From the NCBI GenBank assembly GCA_030726725.1, contig JANRDC010000029.1, positions 1-54,813 of the forward strand: a stretch of 54,813 bases of DNA, written 5' to 3'. Below, one piece after another: positions 45,270-53,320 of this stretch. This DNA is from Flavobacteriaceae bacterium (GTDB taxonomy: Bacteria; Bacteroidota; Bacteroidia; Flavobacteriales; Flavobacteriaceae). Every line of letters begins with the position of its first letter. The first letter of the stretch is position 1. The notes beneath the pieces were generated by a model. That model saw only the letters and a list, made by a program, of their open reading frames with translations, did no database searches and was not told the DNA's origin. Made by a program: the position numbers and the translations under genes.

Positions 45270-45865
45270 GATTTTGCAGTGATTTTATCGATGATTTCCA
45301 ACCCTTTAGGTGTGGCGATTCCCCGAAGATGATAGGCTAGATGAAGGTTAAACAATTTGGATTTATTGAAGTGATCACTGGGGAATAGTTCTTCGTGGCG
45401 GACCGCGTTAAATCCAGCAAAAAACATACGGGTGATAAATTCAAGATCTATATCTGATCGGTATATCCCCATTTCTATCCCGCGCTTGATGTTGTCCTGG
45501 GTGCAGTTTTGCATCGTTTGGAATTGTTTGCGCACCAAAACGGCAAAAATTTTGGGATAGTAGCGTTGCAGCTGATAGTGGGGAGACGATTTCTCGTCTT
45601 GCAAGGCGGAACGTGAGAACTCCTTGATGGCAAACATCTCCTCAATGGGGTTTTTTTCTCCGTCGCAAATGCAGCTAATCCCTGTGGAAATATGTTCGAA
45701 CAAATGGTCGGTCACCGCGGAGACCAAGGCGGTCTTGTCGCTGTAAAATTGGTATATGGTCTTTTTAGAAATACCTAGCTCCTTGGCGAGATCGTCCATA
45801 GTGACGCTCTTAAACCCGTGGTTTAGAAATAATTCTTTGGCTTTGAGAAGGATGTCGTTCTGCAT
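45266..45865 (-). CDS. TetR/AcrR-family regulator of the efflux operon
   Basis: A 199-residue repressor. The N-terminal helix-turn-helix is plain: AKELFLNHGFKSVTMDDLAKELGISKKTIYQFYSDK split at residues 9-44. The ligand-binding C-terminal domain is diverged, as usual. The gene is first in its operon (tetR-tolC-adaptor-RND, each overlapping or within 13 bp), so it regulates itself and the pump. Its own promoter is covered by an 8-bp inverted repeat (45885-45914), a strong operator candidate. Confidence 0.95.
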   Translation of the reverse strand: MQNDILLKAKELFLNHGFKSVTMDDLAKELGISKKTIYQFYSDKTALVSAVTDHLFEHISTGISCICDGEKNPIEEMFAIKEFSRSALQDEKSSPHYQLQRYYPKIFAVLVRKQFQTMQNCTQDNIKRGIEMGIYRSDIDLEFITRMFFAGFNAVRHEELFPSDHFNKSKLFNLHLAYHLRGIATPKGLEIIDKITAKS

Positions 45866-45873
45866 AGGCGGCG

Positions 45874-45881
45874 CAAAAGTA
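45874..45881 (-). promoter_or_regulatory. -7 box of efflux operon
   Basis: On the minus strand TACTTTTG fits TAnnTTTG, and a TTG (45902-45900) lies 18 bp upstream as -33 candidate. The box ends 8 bp before the tetR ATG, so the leader is a few bases or absent. Confidence 0.65.
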
Positions 45882-45884
45882 CGC

Positions 45885-45914
45885 CGGAAACTGAAAAAAC
45901 AATTTTAGTTTCCG
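45885..45914. promoter_or_regulatory. Candidate TetR operator over the efflux promoter
   Basis: CGGAAACT (45885-45892) and AGTTTCCG (45907-45914) are perfect complements 14 bp apart. The inner arm lies between the -7 and -33 elements and the outer arm just upstream of -33, where a bound dimer would block transcription. Confidence 0.6.
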
Positions 45915-45943
45915 CAGTTTTTACACAAAATTAACATATTGGT

Positions 45944-46915
45944 TTAGACCTTTCGATCCATCAATTGATGCGCAAAATTTTCAAGTCCCGCACCAGCGTG
46001 TCCTGCAGTGCTCAGTTGGCGACAGTTTTCTAAGGCTGATTCAGTGTACTGTTCGATCAACGAACGGGTATAAATATCAGCTCCAGTGGCGCGAAACAAG
46101 GCCAATACTTCTTCAATTTTATGGGGTTGATTTCCCTTTTCACTATACCATTGATTAAGCGCTTGTCGCTGCTGCTCATTGGATTGTTCCAAGGCATGTA
46201 GGTAAAGCACTGTTTTTTTATTGTTTAAAATATCCCCGCCAATGGATTTTCCAAAGGTAGCCTCATCTCCAAAACAGTCTAGATAGTCATCTTGTAATTG
46301 GAAGGCCAATCCTAGGTCTCTCCCAAAGGCATAAATCAGCGCTTGATCCTTTGCTGAGGCCTCGGCGATGATCGCGCCCATTTTTAACGCAGCAGCGACG
46401 AGCACTGCGGTCTTAAATTCGATCATCTTCAAGTATTGGGTTTGGCTCACTGAGTTGCTGGTTTCAAAATCCACATCCATCTGTTGTCCTTCACACACCT
46501 CAAGGGCAGTTTTTGACAACAATTGATACAAGGACTTAAACACATCTCCCTGGTAAACCTCCAGTTGTTTGTAGGCCAAGATCAACATGGCATCTCCAGA
46601 TAAAATACCGGTGTTTACATCCCACTTGGTGTGTACTGTGGTTTTTCCCCTTCTCAGGGGTGCAGCGTCCATAATATCGTCGTGGACCAGGGAAAAGTTG
46701 TGAAAAATCTCGATGGCTAGTGCCGCTTGAAGTGCGTTTTCAGCCGGTGCGCCAAAAGCCTCTGCACCCATCAAGGCCAAAATCGGACGCATTCTTTTTC
46801 CGCCCAAATGCATCATATAGTCTATGGGAATGTACAACCCTTCAGGAGTTTTGGGCAAAGGCCACTGGGCTAAATGATCCAAAAAAAGCTTTTGGTAAGA
46901 TTGGAGGGGCTGCAT
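45944..46915 (-). CDS. Trans-isoprenyl (polyprenyl) diphosphate synthase
   Basis: A 323-residue head-to-tail prenyltransferase. The first aspartate-rich motif is HDDIMD at D79, D80 and D83, without the two-residue insertion of bacterial FPP synthases; the second is QLQDDYLDCFG. LHLGGKRMRP-type residues (MHLGGKRMRPIL) bind IPP. A phenylalanine five residues before the first motif argues for a short product, C15 or C20, rather than a long quinone chain; this is inference. The ATG at 46915 is preferred to 46933, which lies next to the -7 box. Confidence 0.9.
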   Translation of the reverse strand: MQPLQSYQKLFLDHLAQWPLPKTPEGLYIPIDYMMHLGGKRMRPILALMGAEAFGAPAENALQAALAIEIFHNFSLVHDDIMDAAPLRRGKTTVHTKWDVNTGILSGDAMLILAYKQLEVYQGDVFKSLYQLLSKTALEVCEGQQMDVDFETSNSVSQTQYLKMIEFKTAVLVAAALKMGAIIAEASAKDQALIYAFGRDLGLAFQLQDDYLDCFGDEATFGKSIGGDILNNKKTVLYLHALEQSNEQQRQALNQWYSEKGNQPHKIEEVLALFRATGADIYTRSLIEQYTESALENCRQLSTAGHAGAGLENFAHQLMDRKV

Positions 46916-46930
46916 AAGGCTTGTTTGCCC

Positions 46931-46938
46931 CAAAAATA
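46931..46938 (-). promoter_or_regulatory. -7 box of polyprenyl synthase
   Basis: On the minus strand TATTTTTG fits TAnnTTTG, 15 bp before the ATG at 46915. Confidence 0.6.
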
Positions 46939-46982
46939 CACGATTTTATCGCAGACCCTCAGGCCTTTGGGCAAATAAAATT

Positions 46983-46990
46983 TATATTTG
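46983..46990 (+). promoter_or_regulatory. -7 box of ZIP-DUF2141-DUF423 unit
   Basis: TATATTTG fits TAnnTTTG, 22 bp before the ATG at 47013. The nearest TTTG (46966-46969) is closer than usual. Confidence 0.6.
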
Positions 46991-47012
46991 AACGACTAAA
47001 AAAACCTTTGTG

Positions 47013-47837
47013 ATGATCGAAGATGTAATCGCTTATTTTGAGACGATTCCCCCAGTTCGGGCAGCCCTGTACGCTTCTTTATTTACTTGGGCACTTACCG
47101 CCCTTGGCGCCTCTTTAGTTTTCTTTTTTAAGACGATGAATCGCGCTTTTTTGGACGGAATGTTGGGATTTACGGGCGGCGTCATGGTGGCGGCTAGTTT
47201 TTGGAGTTTGCTGGCACCTGGTATTGAGATGAGTGAGGGGGAGGGATTTGTCAAGGTGATTCCTGCTGCAGTAGGGTTTTTGGCCGGCGCCTTGTTTTTG
47301 TTTGCCTTGGATAAAATACTGCCGCACTTACACATCAATTTTAAAGAGAATAAAACCGAGGGCATTAAAACCCCTTGGCACAGAACCATTTTGCTCACCC
47401 TGGCAATCACCTTGCACAATATCCCAGAGGGGTTAGCGGTAGGTGTGCTTTTTGGGGGTGTAGCCGCTGGATTTGAAGGGGCCTCCATAGGGGCCGCAGT
47501 AGCCCTAGCGCTAGGTATTGGGTTGCAGAATTTTCCAGAGGGATTTGCCGTGTCTATGCCTTTGCGCAGGCAAGGTTTGAGCAGAACTAAAAGTTTTTTA
47601 TACGGTCAGGCTTCAGCCATAGTGGAACCATTTGCCGCAGTGCTCGGCGCATGGGCTGTGTTGACCTTTGAGCCGATTTTGCCTTACGCCCTATCATTTG
47701 CTGCAGGGGCTATGATCTTTGTGGTGGTCGAGGAAGTGATTCCAGAAACCCAGCAGGACAAATACACAGACATCGCCACCCTCGGGTTTATCGGGGGATT
47801 TATTGTGATGATGACGCTCGATGTTGCGCTGGGTTAG
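47013..47837 (+). CDS. ZIP-family divalent metal transporter
   Basis: A 274-residue transporter with eight helices, related to ZupT. The metal-binding helix motifs are HNIPEGLAVGVLFGG and QNFPEGFAVSMPL, where the first His-Asn-Pro-Glu-Gly is exact and the second has Gln in place of His. A short loop after helix 3 (LPHLHINFKENK) holds histidines. Zinc is the likeliest substrate, with iron or manganese possible. GTG at 47010 is in frame just before the ATG. The gene overlaps DUF2141 by 17 bp. Confidence 0.92.
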   Translation: MIEDVIAYFETIPPVRAALYASLFTWALTALGASLVFFFKTMNRAFLDGMLGFTGGVMVAASFWSLLAPGIEMSEGEGFVKVIPAAVGFLAGALFLFALDKILPHLHINFKENKTEGIKTPWHRTILLTLAITLHNIPEGLAVGVLFGGVAAGFEGASIGAAVALALGIGLQNFPEGFAVSMPLRRQGLSRTKSFLYGQASAIVEPFAAVLGAWAVLTFEPILPYALSFAAGAMIFVVVEEVIPETQQDKYTDIATLGFIGGFIVMMTLDVALG

Positions 47838-48246
47838 TTTTCTTTGCGCCATTTCATTGGGCCTTTTCGGAACGGTGATGCCCAACACGGCTTCAATTCG
47901 GGTCGGTGTATCTCAAATCTCTCAAATAAAAGGTACCGTTAAGTGGGCGCTGTACGACAATGAAAAAGCCTATGAGCAGCGAACACCAGCTGTAAAATCT
48001 GGAAGTATCTCCGTGTCGGGAGAAAGCTTAACCTGGGAGGTTACTGGACTAGCTCCAGGACCATACGCGCTGGCCATTTATCACGATGTAAACAACAACG
48101 GAGTGCTCGACCTCAATTTTTTAGGAGTGCCTAAGGAACCGTATGCGTTTTCTGGCACAAGCTCGTCCAAATGGCTTCCGCCGAGTTTCAACAAGGCCGC
48201 AGTTCAGGTCGCCAAAAACACCCTCATCAAAATTTCATTTCCATGA
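47821..48246 (+). CDS. DUF2141 exported protein
   Basis: A 141-residue protein with a hydrophobic N-terminus acting as signal peptide. The DUF2141 hallmark is clear: GPYALAIYHDVNNNGVLDLNFLG followed by PKEPYAFS (residues about 80-115). The DxNxNGxLD stretch resembles a calcium-binding loop. Function unknown. The start lies inside the end of the ZIP gene and the stop overlaps the DUF423 start (ATGA), so the three genes form one translationally coupled unit. Confidence 0.88.
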   Translation: MLRWVSFLCAISLGLFGTVMPNTASIRVGVSQISQIKGTVKWALYDNEKAYEQRTPAVKSGSISVSGESLTWEVTGLAPGPYALAIYHDVNNNGVLDLNFLGVPKEPYAFSGTSSSKWLPPSFNKAAVQVAKNTLIKISFP

Positions 48247-48632
48247 CCGAATTACTCACTCACTTTTTAGGCGCTTTATACGGAGCAATGGCATTAATTT
48301 TAGGCGCTTTTGGCGCCCATGCCCTGAAGAAAAAGGCGACTGCTGAACAGCTGGCCAGCTTTGAAACAGGCGTGCGTTATCAATTTTATCACGCTTTATT
48401 GTTGGTGGTTTTGGGCTATGGATTGGGTTTTCAACATCCGGTAGAAACCTGGGTGGTGAATTGTTTTATGGTAGGTACACCCCTTTTCTCCTGGAGTATT
48501 TTCGGGTTGGTGTGGAGCGATATACGCGGAAACAAATGGCGTTTTTTAGGCCCGGTGACGCCGATTGGCGGACTTATTTTAGCAATCGGGTGGCTGCTTT
48601 TGGCCTACGACAGCGTGCGATTTATCTTCTGA
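48243..48632 (+). CDS. DUF423 family membrane protein
   Basis: A 129-residue protein with four predicted helices. The family signature GAFGAHALKKK follows the first helix, then YQFYHALLLVVLG and FSWSIFGLVWSD, ending with PVTPIGGLILAIGWLLLA. It is related to E. coli YgdD; no function established. The ATG at 48243 overlaps the DUF2141 stop. Its stop abuts the convergent gene's stop in the palindrome TGATCA. Confidence 0.92.
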   Translation: MTELLTHFLGALYGAMALILGAFGAHALKKKATAEQLASFETGVRYQFYHALLLVVLGYGLGFQHPVETWVVNCFMVGTPLFSWSIFGLVWSDIRGNKWRFLGPVTPIGGLILAIGWLLLAYDSVRFIF

Positions 48633-49973
48633 TCAGTTGACCTTACTGAGCTTAAATGCTTCCATGGACTCATTGGGGGGTAATTGAAGCGCAGGACCCC
48701 AAAACGACTTGTCATAGGAATTAAGTTTCGTCCATTCTATTTGATGATTGGGCTTCCAAGTCGATATTTCTTCTGATTTTAGGGGCTTTTGGGTCTGCAA
48801 GAGGTAGGTGAACTCCTCTTGTGACGTTGCTTTAAAGTCCACATTAAAGTCTACCTCATTGAGTTTTTTACTCCCGATGGTTCTGCTTTTGCGTTCCATC
48901 ATGGACAGTGGTCGATCTACCCGAACCCAAGCTTCTTTTCGGAGCATCCCCACATGCAGTTGGTACCCGCCTTGGGTGTTGGGTTTATAGATGTAATGTC
49001 CTTTATAGCCGGTTACTTTGTAGGCAATGCCCAGCAAGGCAAATGACTTAATGGGCTTTAGGTTGTTGAATTTGTATTGCACTACGGCGTAGTCTGTTTC
49101 ATTGATCCAAAGTGTGCCGTTGAATGAAGCTCCTGACTTTGGTTCAAACCGCACCACATAGACCCAGTCGTTTTGGTACCAGCGGTAATCGATGATTTGA
49201 AACCGATACTTTTTATAGTTTTCAAAAACAGCTACCTGCCCGTCCTCGGAATAAAACGCGGCCTCATCCATTTCTTTTCGCCACCCCTGGGCTTGCATGG
49301 CTTGTCCAGCAGAACGTTTGATGCGTTCTTGCGTAAGCTGTTCTTGCGTTTTTGCGCTGTCTTTGGCTTTTTTTGAGGAAAACTCAAAGTCGTCTTCTTT
49401 GAGTTTTTTGCCAAACACTCCAGACTTCACTTTAAAAAAGTGACCTGCTTCTAGGCCTTTGGCAATCTTTTTTTCCAGTTGTTCTTCGATGTTGGCGATG
49501 TCAAAGGTTTTGTCTTCATCCTCTAGGATCATTCCTTTGACCATTTCTGTTTGGAGACCTGTATTGGTATTACCGATGGCCGCGCGAAATATTCCTTCTT
49601 TGTGCACATCCGACCGAGTGGGGATGGATTGCGCTAAATTTTTGAAGAACGTTGGGTTAAATGCCGGGTCTGTAGACTTTTTCAGGGTAAAATTTGTGTT
49701 TTGCTGGGTGTAATCAGATCTGCGGATAAAGTATTGAATTTCTTGAGGTGGCTGTTTGAGGTAGTGCTTTCCCACAGCGGCCCTCGCTTTTGAAATCAAT
49801 TCATCCACCCCAATTTTTTTGTTGGACAAAACCACTTCGTTAAGCGAAATGGGAGCGATCGACAGATCAAGTGTGTCCCCTGTACCCAGTACGGTTACGG
49901 GTTCTTTTTTCTGTCCCCAAACCAGGAGCGCAGTACCTAAAAACAAAACAGTGAGCCAATTTTTCATCTGCAT
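48633..49973 (-). CDS. Exported protein of unknown function
   Basis: A 446-residue protein with signal peptide (LLVWGQ). The start of the mature part (LDLSIAPISLNEVVLSNKKIG split by several residues) looks like the tail of a carboxypeptidase-like domain plus a 'NEVVV' strand seen in Bacteroidota outer-membrane proteins. The central part is charged and helical (residues about 160-230), and the C-terminal half is beta-rich (YRFQIIDYRWYQNDWVYVVR, GTLWINETDYAVVQYKF). It resembles flavobacterial proteins annotated as carboxypeptidase-like, but without the domain. ATG 49967 is an alternative start. It follows the feo genes by 27 bp; no role in iron uptake can be shown. Confidence 0.75.
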   Translation of the reverse strand: MQMKNWLTVLFLGTALLVWGQKKEPVTVLGTGDTLDLSIAPISLNEVVLSNKKIGVDELISKARAAVGKHYLKQPPQEIQYFIRRSDYTQQNTNFTLKKSTDPAFNPTFFKNLAQSIPTRSDVHKEGIFRAAIGNTNTGLQTEMVKGMILEDEDKTFDIANIEEQLEKKIAKGLEAGHFFKVKSGVFGKKLKEDDFEFSSKKAKDSAKTQEQLTQERIKRSAGQAMQAQGWRKEMDEAAFYSEDGQVAVFENYKKYRFQIIDYRWYQNDWVYVVRFEPKSGASFNGTLWINETDYAVVQYKFNNLKPIKSFALLGIAYKVTGYKGHYIYKPNTQGGYQLHVGMLRKEAWVRVDRPLSMMERKSRTIGSKKLNEVDFNVDFKATSQEEFTYLLQTQKPLKSEEISTWKPNHQIEWTKLNSYDKSFWGPALQLPPNESMEAFKLSKVN

Positions 49974-50000
49974 AAGGACGATTTCCAGGGGGGAATGTTA

Positions 50001-50120
50001 CTAGTGGCAACCGCAATCTGTGCCGCATTTGCCCTTATTTTTTTTCCCGATTAAGGGGCGAATGAGGAAAAAAAGCGCGGCTGCCACGATGAGGTACACC
50101 AAGATGTGTTGTAGGTCCAT
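50001..50120 (-). CDS. FeoB-associated Cys-rich membrane peptide
   Basis: A 39-residue protein: one hydrophobic helix (LVYLIVAAALFFLIRPLIG) followed by a lysine-rich turn and the cysteine cluster KCGTDCGCH. It matches the short 'FeoB-associated Cys-rich' peptides found after feoB. Its ATG overlaps the feoB stop by one base (TGATG), which fixes the start; a longer frame upstream only reads through feoB. The cysteines may bind Fe2+ delivered by FeoB or a cluster; this is inference. Confidence 0.87.
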   Translation of the reverse strand: MDLQHILVYLIVAAALFFLIRPLIGKKNKGKCGTDCGCH

Positions 50121-52225
50121 CACGATAGGGTTTGGTAAGCGATTAGGGCCAGTAGGTAAGCGATTGAACTCATCACAATCAACTGAGCCGCCGGCCAATA
50201 CCATGAGTTGGTCTCTCTTTTGACTACAGCCAGGGTGCTCATGCACTGCATGGCAAATGCGTAAAACAACAAAAGCGAAATACCAGAGGCCAAGTTAAAC
50301 AAGGGTGCTCCAGTGACGGGATCGCGCTCCGAAGCCATGCGTTGTTTGATGGTCTCTCCTTCATCGGAGCCCACAGCATACAGGGTGGCCAAGGTGCCGA
50401 CAAATACTTCCCGAGCGGCAAATGAGGTGATGATGGCTATCCCCATTTTCCAGTCAAATCCCAAAGGCCGCACCACAGGCTCAATGGTTTTACCCATTTG
50501 CCCGATCAGCGAATGCTCGAGTTTGTAGCTAGAAATCTCTTGGTCGATGCGGGTTTGGTCCCATTGGCCAGAGACTACTTCAGGACGCTCCTGCACGTGC
50601 TGTTCGGCGTTTTGAAATGCTTCACTCCAGCCGTTTGAGCCCATAAACCAAAGCACAATCGATAAGGCTAGGATGATTTTTCCGGCACCCAACACAAAGC
50701 TTTTGGTTTTTTCCACCACGGTGAGCGCTACATTTTTAAACAGCGGCATTTTGTAGTGGGGCATTTCCACCACAAACAGGGTGCGTTTTTTTACTTTGAC
50801 AGTTTTGTTGAGCAAGGCGGCGGCCAGCAGGGCCGCGATAAATCCTAGGGCGTACAGCGCCATGAGGGTCAGGGCTTGAAAGCTCAGCCCCAAATAGGTG
50901 GTTTGGGGAATGACCAGGGAAATAACAATCAGATAAACGGGCAGACGAGCAGAGCAAGTGGTAAACGGCGTGACCAGAATCGTGATCAATCGTTCCTTCC
51001 AATCCTCAATAGTTCTGGTGGCCATGACCGCTGGAATGGCACAGGCAGTTCCTGAGATCAGGGGCACTAAACTCTTGCCGCTGAGCCCAAAGGGACGCAT
51101 CAACCGGTCCATCAAAAAAACCACTCGGGACATATAGCCGGATTCCTCCAGCAAAGAGATAAATAAAAATAAAAAGGCGATCTGGGGCACAAAAATCACA
51201 ATACCGCCAATACCGGCCATCACGCCTTCGGCCAACAAATCAGTCAATACGCCAGGAGGTAATGTCGCTTTGATCCAATCGCTGCTTTGGGCAAAAAAGG
51301 AGTCGATCAGGTCCATGGGGATCGAGCTCCAGGTGTATATGGCCTGAAAAATTGTGCTTAAAATCACCAAAAATATCAAGTAGCCAAACACCTTGTGGGT
51401 CAGGATTCTGTCGATGCGCTCCCGGGTTCCTTTGGCCGCTTTCTGATCGACCACCAATGATTTTTTCAGGGCATTGTTGATCAGCTGATACCGCAAAATA
51501 GTCTCCCGCTGCTGCAAACGCTTCAGGTCGGCCTTCGATTTGGTTTCAAAGGTAGCCTCGGGCGTTTGGTAGGTTTTTTCCAAGGTGGAAAAGTTCACAT
51601 CTTGGGTGATGACCAGCCAAAGTTTGTACAGAGACTCTTTGGGATAAGTGTTTTTCAGCTTGGCAAAATAAGCGGAATCGATACAGCTCGGATTGAGCAG
51701 TGACTGGGTGGAGAGCTGAGCGTGGTCGATTAAAAATTGTTTGATCTGGTCAATGCCCTCGCCTTTTCGGGTGCTCACTAAAGCGATTTTAGTGTCCAAA
51801 TCAATTTCCAATTGCCGGATATCGAGCTGAATCCCTCTTTTGGACATCTGGTCCGCCATGTTGATCACCAATAGGGTGGGGATGTTGAGGTCTTTGATCT
51901 GGGTGAACAGCAACAAATTGCGTTTGAGGTTCTCCACATCCGCAATCACCACCGCCACATCGGGATAGTCTTTATCGTTTTTGTTGAGCAGTAATTCTAC
52001 AGCAACACTCTCATCTAAAGAAGTTGAATTCAACGAGTAGGTCCCGGGAAGATCGAGAATGTGGGCCTTTAGGTTGCGCGTCAATCGGCAAATCCCTTCT
52101 TTTTTTTCTACCGTAATCCCCGGGTAGTTGCCCACTTTTTGGTTTAAACCGGTCAATTGGTTAAACACGGAAGTTTTACCGGTATTGGGATTCCCGATCA
52201 GGGCTACATTGATGCGCTTACTCAT
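50120..52225 (-). CDS. feoB: Ferrous iron transport protein B
   Basis: A 701-residue Fe2+ transporter. The N-terminal G domain shows G1 GNPNTGKTS, the GNYPGITVEKKEG switch, G3 DLPGTYSL and G4 NMAD. The membrane part has two Gate motifs (SGTACAIPAVMATRT; TTCSARLPVYLI) and the FAAREVFVGTLATLY helix near the end. The ATG at 52225 is the family start, overlapping feoA by 8 bp. It is coupled to the Cys-rich peptide downstream. Confidence 0.98.
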   Translation of the reverse strand: MSKRINVALIGNPNTGKTSVFNQLTGLNQKVGNYPGITVEKKEGICRLTRNLKAHILDLPGTYSLNSTSLDESVAVELLLNKNDKDYPDVAVVIADVENLKRNLLLFTQIKDLNIPTLLVINMADQMSKRGIQLDIRQLEIDLDTKIALVSTRKGEGIDQIKQFLIDHAQLSTQSLLNPSCIDSAYFAKLKNTYPKESLYKLWLVITQDVNFSTLEKTYQTPEATFETKSKADLKRLQQRETILRYQLINNALKKSLVVDQKAAKGTRERIDRILTHKVFGYLIFLVILSTIFQAIYTWSSIPMDLIDSFFAQSSDWIKATLPPGVLTDLLAEGVMAGIGGIVIFVPQIAFLFLFISLLEESGYMSRVVFLMDRLMRPFGLSGKSLVPLISGTACAIPAVMATRTIEDWKERLITILVTPFTTCSARLPVYLIVISLVIPQTTYLGLSFQALTLMALYALGFIAALLAAALLNKTVKVKKRTLFVVEMPHYKMPLFKNVALTVVEKTKSFVLGAGKIILALSIVLWFMGSNGWSEAFQNAEQHVQERPEVVSGQWDQTRIDQEISSYKLEHSLIGQMGKTIEPVVRPLGFDWKMGIAIITSFAAREVFVGTLATLYAVGSDEGETIKQRMASERDPVTGAPLFNLASGISLLLFYAFAMQCMSTLAVVKRETNSWYWPAAQLIVMSSIAYLLALIAYQTLS

Positions 52226-52457
52226 GATGTTGAACCAAGGTGACCACAATATTTTCTGCCAATGATTTGCGGATGGCTAAATGCGTGCCATTCACATCGA
52301 TGTACAGGGGATCTCCCAAGGGAGCCACCTGAACTAATTCAACTAAATTCCCAGGAAGACAGCCGAGTTCAAACAGCTTGATCGGCAGGAAATCATCGGG
52401 AAATTCCTGAATAATTCCTTTTTGTCCTTTTTTGAGCGAAGCTACAGTTGCCTTCAA
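52218..52457 (-). CDS. feoA: FeoA-domain protein, TTG start
   Basis: A 79-residue SH3-like protein: ASLKKGQKGIIQEFPDD, LFELGCLPGNLVELVQVAPLGDP (split at residue 42) and GTHLAIRKSLAENIVV are FeoA features. There is no ATG in the frame before the conserved part, so the start is TTG at 52457, in an A-rich context. FeoA is thought to regulate or dock to FeoB. A -7 box lies 30 bp upstream. A weak start codon could keep FeoA levels low. Confidence 0.93.
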   Translation of the reverse strand: MKATVASLKKGQKGIIQEFPDDFLPIKLFELGCLPGNLVELVQVAPLGDPLYIDVNGTHLAIRKSLAENIVVTLVQHHE

Positions 52458-52487
52458 TTTTTATTTAGATTGATTATAAGCAGTGGA

Positions 52488-52495
52488 CAAAAATA
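52488..52495 (-). promoter_or_regulatory. -7 box of feo operon
   Basis: On the minus strand TATTTTTG fits TAnnTTTG, 30 bp before the feoA TTG. No Fur box was recognised with confidence. Confidence 0.55.
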
Positions 52496-52529
52496 CACAA
52501 AACTGAGGATTGGTCGCTCTTTTTTGGGA

Positions 52530-53222
52530 TTAATTACGGGGTGTTGAAGCTTCCTTTTCGAGCTCTTTCAACAGTAGAATATCCTCTTTTAATTGTTCCA
52601 TAGCCTCAGCGGAGGTCCCGTCGTAATATCCGCGAATTTGTTTTTTGCTGTCTACCAACACAAAGTTTTCCGTGTGTATCATGTCAAATGGCCCTCCGTC
52701 TCCATCGGTTTTGACCACGAGGTAAGACTTTCTGGCCAGCTCATAAAGTTTTTTCTTGTCTCCAGTGACCAGGTGCCATTTGCCGGGTATCGCTCCTTTT
52801 TTTTCTGCATAGGCGCGCATCACGGGGACTGAATCGATTTCAGGAGTGACGGTGTGGCTGAGAAAAAGGACCTGCTCATCCTGGGCAAATGCCTGCTGCA
52901 GTTCACTCATATGGTCGCTCATCACCGGGCAAATCGTCAGGCAGGTGGTGAAGAAAAAGTCAGCCACATAGATCTTTCCCGTAAAATCTTCTTGGGTGAT
53001 CGTGTCTCCCCACTGATTGACCAATGAAAAATCTGCGATTTTGTGGTATTTCTTAACGTGTTGTAGGCTGTCGGCTACCAAGGATACATCCACCTGATTG
53101 GGCTGATAAATCGGCAGTGTTTTCTTGGGCTTTAACGCTTGGTAAAAAAGCGAAACCACCACTGCGGAAACTACAGCGAGTGCGATAAAAAATTTTTTGT
53201 AGGCGCCCAAAAAGGATTTCAT
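52530..53222 (-). CDS. SCO1/SenC-family copper chaperone
   Basis: A 230-residue protein anchored by an N-terminal helix (residues 10-30), with a thioredoxin-like fold facing the periplasm. The copper ligands are C94 and C98 in TTCLTICPVMSDHM and the distal His in DMIHTENFVLVD. SCO proteins deliver copper to the CuA site of cytochrome c oxidase or handle redox stress. No oxidase gene is near. It lies upstream of feoA on the same strand but 72 bp away with a -7 box between, so it is probably separate. Confidence 0.95.
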   Translation of the reverse strand: MKSFLGAYKKFFIALAVVSAVVVSLFYQALKPKKTLPIYQPNQVDVSLVADSLQHVKKYHKIADFSLVNQWGDTITQEDFTGKIYVADFFFTTCLTICPVMSDHMSELQQAFAQDEQVLFLSHTVTPEIDSVPVMRAYAEKKGAIPGKWHLVTGDKKKLYELARKSYLVVKTDGDGGPFDMIHTENFVLVDSKKQIRGYYDGTSAEAMEQLKEDILLLKELEKEASTPRN

Positions 53223-53271
53223 GTCCCAAAGATACTGCAGCCAGCTCAGCTTTAAAAATAACCCGGGTTGT

Positions 53272-53302
53272 TTTGGGCTTGGTGGCGAATGACGTACTTT
53301 TG
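53272..53302 (+). promoter_or_regulatory. Promoter of rseP
   Basis: TTTG (53272-53275) and TACTTTTG (53295-53302) are separated by 19 bp, an exact fit to the Bacteroidota -33/-7 consensus. The rseP ATG follows 18 bp later. Confidence 0.8.
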
Positions 53303-53320
53303 AACTTTAAAATTTTGACC

